In this document: positions 57,406 to 61,069 of the stretch, piece by piece
Layout: every line of letters starts with the position of its first letter
Position numbering within the stretch: the stretch's first letter is position 1
Assembly (NCBI GenBank): GCA_008704415.1
Contig: VXIS01000293.1
Coordinates: forward strand, 1 to 61,069
DNA: 61,069 nt
Source of the DNA: Sphaerosporella brunnea
Lineage: Eukaryota > Ascomycota > Pezizomycetes > Pezizales > Pyronemataceae
Reading direction: 5' to 3'
Program-made: the position numbers and the translations under genes
The notes under the pieces: generated by a model
Told to the model about the DNA's origin: nothing
The model's input: the letters and a program-made list of their open reading frames with translations, nothing else
Database searches by the model: none

Positions 57406-57834
57406 TCATTCAGCTGTGAACAGATGGAAAAACCCCCACCAGCAACAACCGTCTCCAACCTCCTGTAGCGTCACCGCATCGTCCTCTTCCCCCGCGCTGG
57501 GTGGGTCAAACATAGTACACCCTGATCCCACTCGTGCAAGTCCGCTAGCTAGCTGCTCCACACTCACGACGGGCCCAAACGCGGCATCGGCAAGGAACAC
57601 AATGCGGATATCTACGTCTTCGGCATTGCGAGCTGCGGCTAGATCATAGATAAGAGGTGAGGAGCTTTTGTGCCGCGGCGAAGGAAGCGCGCCTGGAAGC
57701 GGTGGGGAGACGCCGATGTACAGCCCACGGAGACGCGCGTACGCGGAGGCTATGGTAGGTGTCCAGAAGGCTATCGAAGAGGCGCTGGGGGATGGCGGGA
57801 GAAGCAACGCGGTGGAGGGTATCGTGGCAGACAT
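57406..57834 (-). CDS. Possible small ORF (142 aa), unrecognised
   Basis: Starts MSATIPSTALLLPPSPSASS, then FWTPTIASAYARLRGLYIG and LAAARNAEDVDIRIVFLAD. The composition is protein-like and the frame is uninterrupted, but no motif is known to me, and the C-terminal residues (GCCWWGFFHLF) are atypical. Confidence 0.3.
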   Translation of the reverse strand: MSATIPSTALLLPPSPSASSIAFWTPTIASAYARLRGLYIGVSPPLPGALPSPRHKSSSPLIYDLAAARNAEDVDIRIVFLADAAFGPVVSVEQLASGLARVGSGCTMFDPPSAGEEDDAVTLQEVGDGCCWWGFFHLFTAE

Positions 57835-58117
57835 TGAGGAGACGTGGATTTCACGGCCAAACCGGATCTGTCTACTCGCGTCCAGAAATCATGCGACTTC
57901 AGGGTTGGGTTTTCCAGAGCAGCGAGGAGGCAATGGCTATGAAAAAAAACGTTTTTATGTGGGATTGATCATATGTGTTTCAAGCGGACTGGCGCTGCCG
58001 TTGTTGGAAAAATGGGGATCATTGAGGGAGAACGACGCTTCGCAAAACCTAACCCTGAGGTCACATGATTTCCGGACTTTCCGGCCGCGCGAGTAATCCC
58101 GTTTCAATGATGAGCTG

Positions 58118-58415
58118 AGCAATCTGTGTTTTGGGTATGCCTATCCTGCCGCCACTCTGTCAGTTTGCATCCGATTGAGATTGACTTGGGGGTTTGAAGC
58201 TGCAGATTCCCCATCTCTTCTACGCTCCGCAACTCTAAACCTCCGAACGCGCACATCCCACGCCGAGTCCTGTGCCGAGAACTCTATGTTTTGAGTACGC
58301 TTCTCCGGCCATACCTTTGCCAATTTTTTCATCCGATTGACTTAGGGATTGAAGTTGCGGGTTACAGATCTACCCCCGCTTTGCAACACAATCCACGAAC
58401 TGAAGCCTCGCACAA
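58118..58415. repeat. Imperfect tandem duplication
   Basis: Two units of roughly 150-165 bp share CATCCGATTGA, a GGGATTGAAG-like block and a TATGTTTTGAGTACG-like start. They are diverged and non-coding. Confidence 0.5.
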
Positions 58416-58539
58416 TGCTGCACTTTTGATGAAGGAGTGGAAAGGACAGATTCAGGAACAAGCGGCCAAGACGAGATCCGGAGGCGGACAAGAGGTGCGA
58501 TGCACAAGGTCTAGGACTCAGATCGGAACCAAGGTACCG

Positions 58540-58760
58540 TACCGTATTATCCCGGTAATAAGGCAATTTCACCGCTCAGGCTGTCGCCGCGGTCTCCACC
58601 TCCCCGCTCTGTTTAAGGTTTTACTGACCACCGCCGGTCGAGCACTGTCCAAGCACGTCGCTTCCGACCGCCTCTCACACAGCTTCACTGCCCGCTGAAC
58701 GGTACGTGTCAGTATACTTCGGCGCCGGTGAAATTGCCTTATTACTGGAATAATACGGTA
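58540..58760. mobile_element. Mariner-like MITE (34-bp TIRs)
   Basis: 58540-58573 and 58727-58760 are inverted copies with about 3 mismatches in 34. Each starts TACCGTATTAT and contains AATAAGGCAATTTCACC. The outermost TA on each side fits a TA target duplication. The 153-bp interior is non-coding. It lies about 520 bp upstream of the nuclease-kinase gene. Confidence 0.6.
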
Positions 58761-58937
58761 CTCAGATTAACATATGAAGGTTCAGTGAAGAGGAAAGGAA
58801 AAGAAAGCAAATAACAAAGTGGAAGCGGAGGCCCCTCTATATAGCGTACGTGATCGCGGCGCCCCACGCCACGTGGTAACCAAACATAACCCCGGCAGCG
58901 CCTTAACAAAACGCCCTGAACGCGGGATGATCCATCG

Positions 58938-58949
58938 CGTGACGTCACG
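58938..58949. promoter_or_regulatory. CRE/ATF-type palindrome upstream of nuclease-kinase gene
   Basis: CGTGACGTCACG is a perfect 12-bp palindrome containing TGACGTCA, the bZIP (ATF/CREB) consensus, about 335 bp upstream of the first ATG. A CACGTG E-box lies near 58870 and a long C/T-rich tract at about 59060-59170, as is common in fungal promoters. Confidence 0.4.
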
Positions 58950-59281
58950 TACCCTGAGCGACGCGATCTCCACACGAAACGTTATCTACACACTCGTGTG
59001 GCCAGAATCTGACTTCCAGCAAACTTAATCCCACTTTGAGCTGCTGCTTCTGATCGTCCGCTTCCTCTGTTTAATCTTCTCTTCTGTTCCTTCTCTTTCT
59101 TTCTTCATCCTTCTCTTTTGTTCCTTCTCACCCACAACCTCGTCTCGCTCATCCTCTTCTCTTGTTTCTGGCTCTTCGAGTTTCTTTCGACAACTGCAAT
59201 CAGACGTTCAATTTACTCCATTAACAAGTTTTGTATGCTCTCTCATCGGCTTTTTGGTGTCTTTCTATATCATTGTTCGTT

Positions 59282-61069
59282 ATGAGAGATTGCACCTATT
59301 CTAACCCATCGTGTGATCCCAGTCCTCCGATTCTCTCCAAGATGCCTACCGCCTCCGTTCTAGCCGGCACCAATCTGACCATTCCTCCCGTCGCTCGCAA
59401 TATCTTTTCAAGCGTTTCCTCGATAGCGAACAACGACTTTGACGATATCTTCGCCCACCCTGCAACTCCGGTGTCTGCTGCGGAACTGCAAGAGTTCAAG
59501 ACCTATCTCGCTACGATCCCTTTCAACTTTCATGACCACCAGTATACCAACGCCGGACGGATGCTGGAATCCGAAGGAGACGTCCGTCTTTTCTTGGAGG
59601 CTGCAGCGGTGTTGCCATGCTGGGCAGTTGCACTGTCTATGGTTCCGGCTTCGGGCAGATCCTTTGACCTACAACTACGCTCGGAAAAGACCTGGAAAGG
59701 CATCGCCCCAGATCTGAGTGTGTTCTCGTCTCACGCAGACAAAACTTTTTCCCCCTTGATGGCAATCGAGTTCAAGGGACCTGGAGTTTTATCCGTCTGT
59801 GAGAATGGCATACCCTCTGGAGATTGTGACGCATGGGACGGGGTGACCGCTCAGCTTCGCAAGTATGCTTGCGAGAACGGATTCAAACATATCGTCGTCA
59901 TCGATAGCGCCCATGCCCTTTATTTTCACTTCAATGAACCAGCAAATGAGCATGCGGAAGTGAGATACATACTGGCTTCTGTCGGTGATAGTATGGTCAA
60001 CTTCACCCCTACTGTGACCGCACGCGAACTTATCCTGTTCGCATTTTTCACGTGCATCGGAGAGATTTCCCAGAGACGGTTGGTCCCATTCTCACGTCTT
60101 AGATATCTGATCAGCGAAGATAGCTAATTGTTCTGTCACCTAATGGACTATACTTCCATCGCCATTCCTTCCGGCAGCGACCTCGACTATGTGGAGATTG
60201 CTCCGCTCCCAACCGTCCCTACGATCCGTTCGACTCTTTCATTCGGAGCTCGACGTTCGTCTCGCAATATCAATTTGCGCATGACCACGAGGCCTTTTCC
60301 AAGTTGTGAAATCACAACTGCCGACCTTACGCCTGTGAAAGGTGGAGATTCTGGTTGCTCCACCAGGCGTCCCATCAAGGCGGCCTTCCTTGGGCCGGCG
60401 ATGATTATGAACCTCACAACGGAGGTCACAGACCTCCGAGGGAGAGTTATGACCGAGTCGCAACCCAGCAGTATGCAATCCTCACAATTTTCTGTTACAA
60501 GGTATTCTAACGCAGTCTAGGCCGGTCTCAAACCCCACCTCGAACCCAGGACCTTGTGATGAAGTTCTTCCCGGATAAGGACCTGTTGAACGCATACACC
60601 GAGGCTGCTGCCTATGCTGCCTTGAAGTCCGTCCAGGGCAACGTCGTACCGTTCTGTTACGGTATTTACGATGTCAACGATAATTCTGGAGTTGTGATGC
60701 TTCTCGAGCAGATCCGTGGAATTACCTTGTTCGAATTCCTGCAGGACCTTCACGGGGAGGGACGGCTGGGCGACCTCGATCGGATCAAGGGAGTCTTTCA
60801 GGAATGCTGGCACGCGATGGAACAGTTACATGAGTGCGGCTGGGCCCATCGTGATCTCAAGGGCGAGAACATCATTCTTCTCAAAAATGGGCAGGCTGTC
60901 TTCGTTGACCTCGAGAACGCGAAGTGAGTCAACCTACTATACATGTCCACCCTGTTCGATAACTAACCTTGGTTCGTAGGCCCATCAACAGGATTTCGAA
61001 GAAGCACGATGGCATCGCCCTTCGTCTGGCGTTCTCGCAGTTCGGTCTGGAGGAGGCGATGTTGCGTAG
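59282..61069 (+). CDS. PD-(D/E)XK nuclease-fold domain fused to a protein kinase (partial)
   Basis: Exon model: 59282-60078, 60178-60470, 60521-60923 and 60980 to the window end. Introns 2 (50 nt, GTATGC to TTCTAACGCAGTCTAG) and 3 (GTGAGT to TTCGTAG) are strong. Intron 1 (60079-60177, GTTGGT to GGCAG) is inferred; it removes the in-frame TAA at 60125 and keeps phase. The ATG at 59342 is an alternative start. Domain 1 shows GIAPDLSVF then MAIEFKGPG, an Asp...Glu-x-Lys nuclease centre, with a downstream QLRKYACENGFKHIVVID strand-helix. Domain 2 shows VMKFFPDK (ATP Lys), TEAAAYAAL (helix C Glu), AHRDLKGEN (catalytic loop) and VDLENAK (DLE in place of DFG). The order resembles Crinkler-type REase-kinase proteins of fungi and oomycetes. 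If intron 1 is wrong, these are two genes or one with a nonsense mutation. Confidence 0.7.

Noticed and set aside
1..61069. CRISPR arrays, bacterial operons, ribosome-binding sites
   Set aside because: The sequence is clearly eukaryotic (spliced genes, fungal families); no direct-repeat/spacer array is present.

Overview
The window is eukaryotic and reads as a filamentous ascomycete (Pezizomycotina-type fungus). Evidence for this: most genes are split by short introns of about 45-125 nt with GT/AG ends and CTAAC/CTGAC-like branch sites; there is a Zn2Cys6 transcription factor with a fungal-specific regulatory domain, a secreted cutinase-like gene, a TPR-DUF4470 gene, and remnants of a fungal RNase-H-type LINE and pogo/Tigger DDE transposons. 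The class cannot be fixed from the sequence alone; Pezizomycetes is a guess.

Layout. (1) 12-9980 is a near-perfect giant inverted repeat centred on base 4986. Each arm carries the same Zn2Cys6 gene, cut at exactly the centre. The left arm differs from the right mostly by one-base deletions that get denser toward base 1, as expected of a fold-back read at a contig end. (2) 9981-17.4 kb is a transposon graveyard: a LINE 3' end, a Tigger-like DDE relic, a pogo/Fot1-like DDE relic and a decayed ankyrin-repeat gene. (3) 18.2-36.4 kb is the conserved core: NC2-beta (Dr1), a zinc-ribbon protein divergent from a small two-exon gene, a broken TPR-DUF4470 gene, a seven-finger C2H2 protein divergent from a RecA/Rad51-like ATPase, the ArfGAP Glo3 divergent from the mitochondrial translocase subunit Tim21 (GATA sites lie between them), and an F-box/LRR protein. 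(4) 36.5-47 kb is accessory DNA: LINE 3' ends, three terminal-inverted-repeat elements, two decayed SRPK-like kinase relics in opposite orientation, and a cutinase-family gene that lacks its catalytic Ser and His. (5) 47-54.6 kb is gene-poor and rich in homopolymers and microsatellites, leading to an intact two-exon gene of possible tubby-like fold (54.6-56.0 kb). (6) 58-61 kb holds a mariner-like MITE and, running off the end, a gene that appears to fuse a PD-(D/E)XK nuclease-fold domain to a protein kinase, the Crinkler-type REase-kinase architecture.

How they fit together. The core genes are ordinary housekeeping functions (transcription repression, recombination, COPI/Golgi trafficking, mitochondrial import, ubiquitin ligation) arranged largely as divergent pairs sharing promoters. 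The unusual material is the nuclease-kinase fusion, the pseudo-cutinase, and several short TIR element families. Exon models were derived by hand from reading frames and splice signals, and no database search was run.
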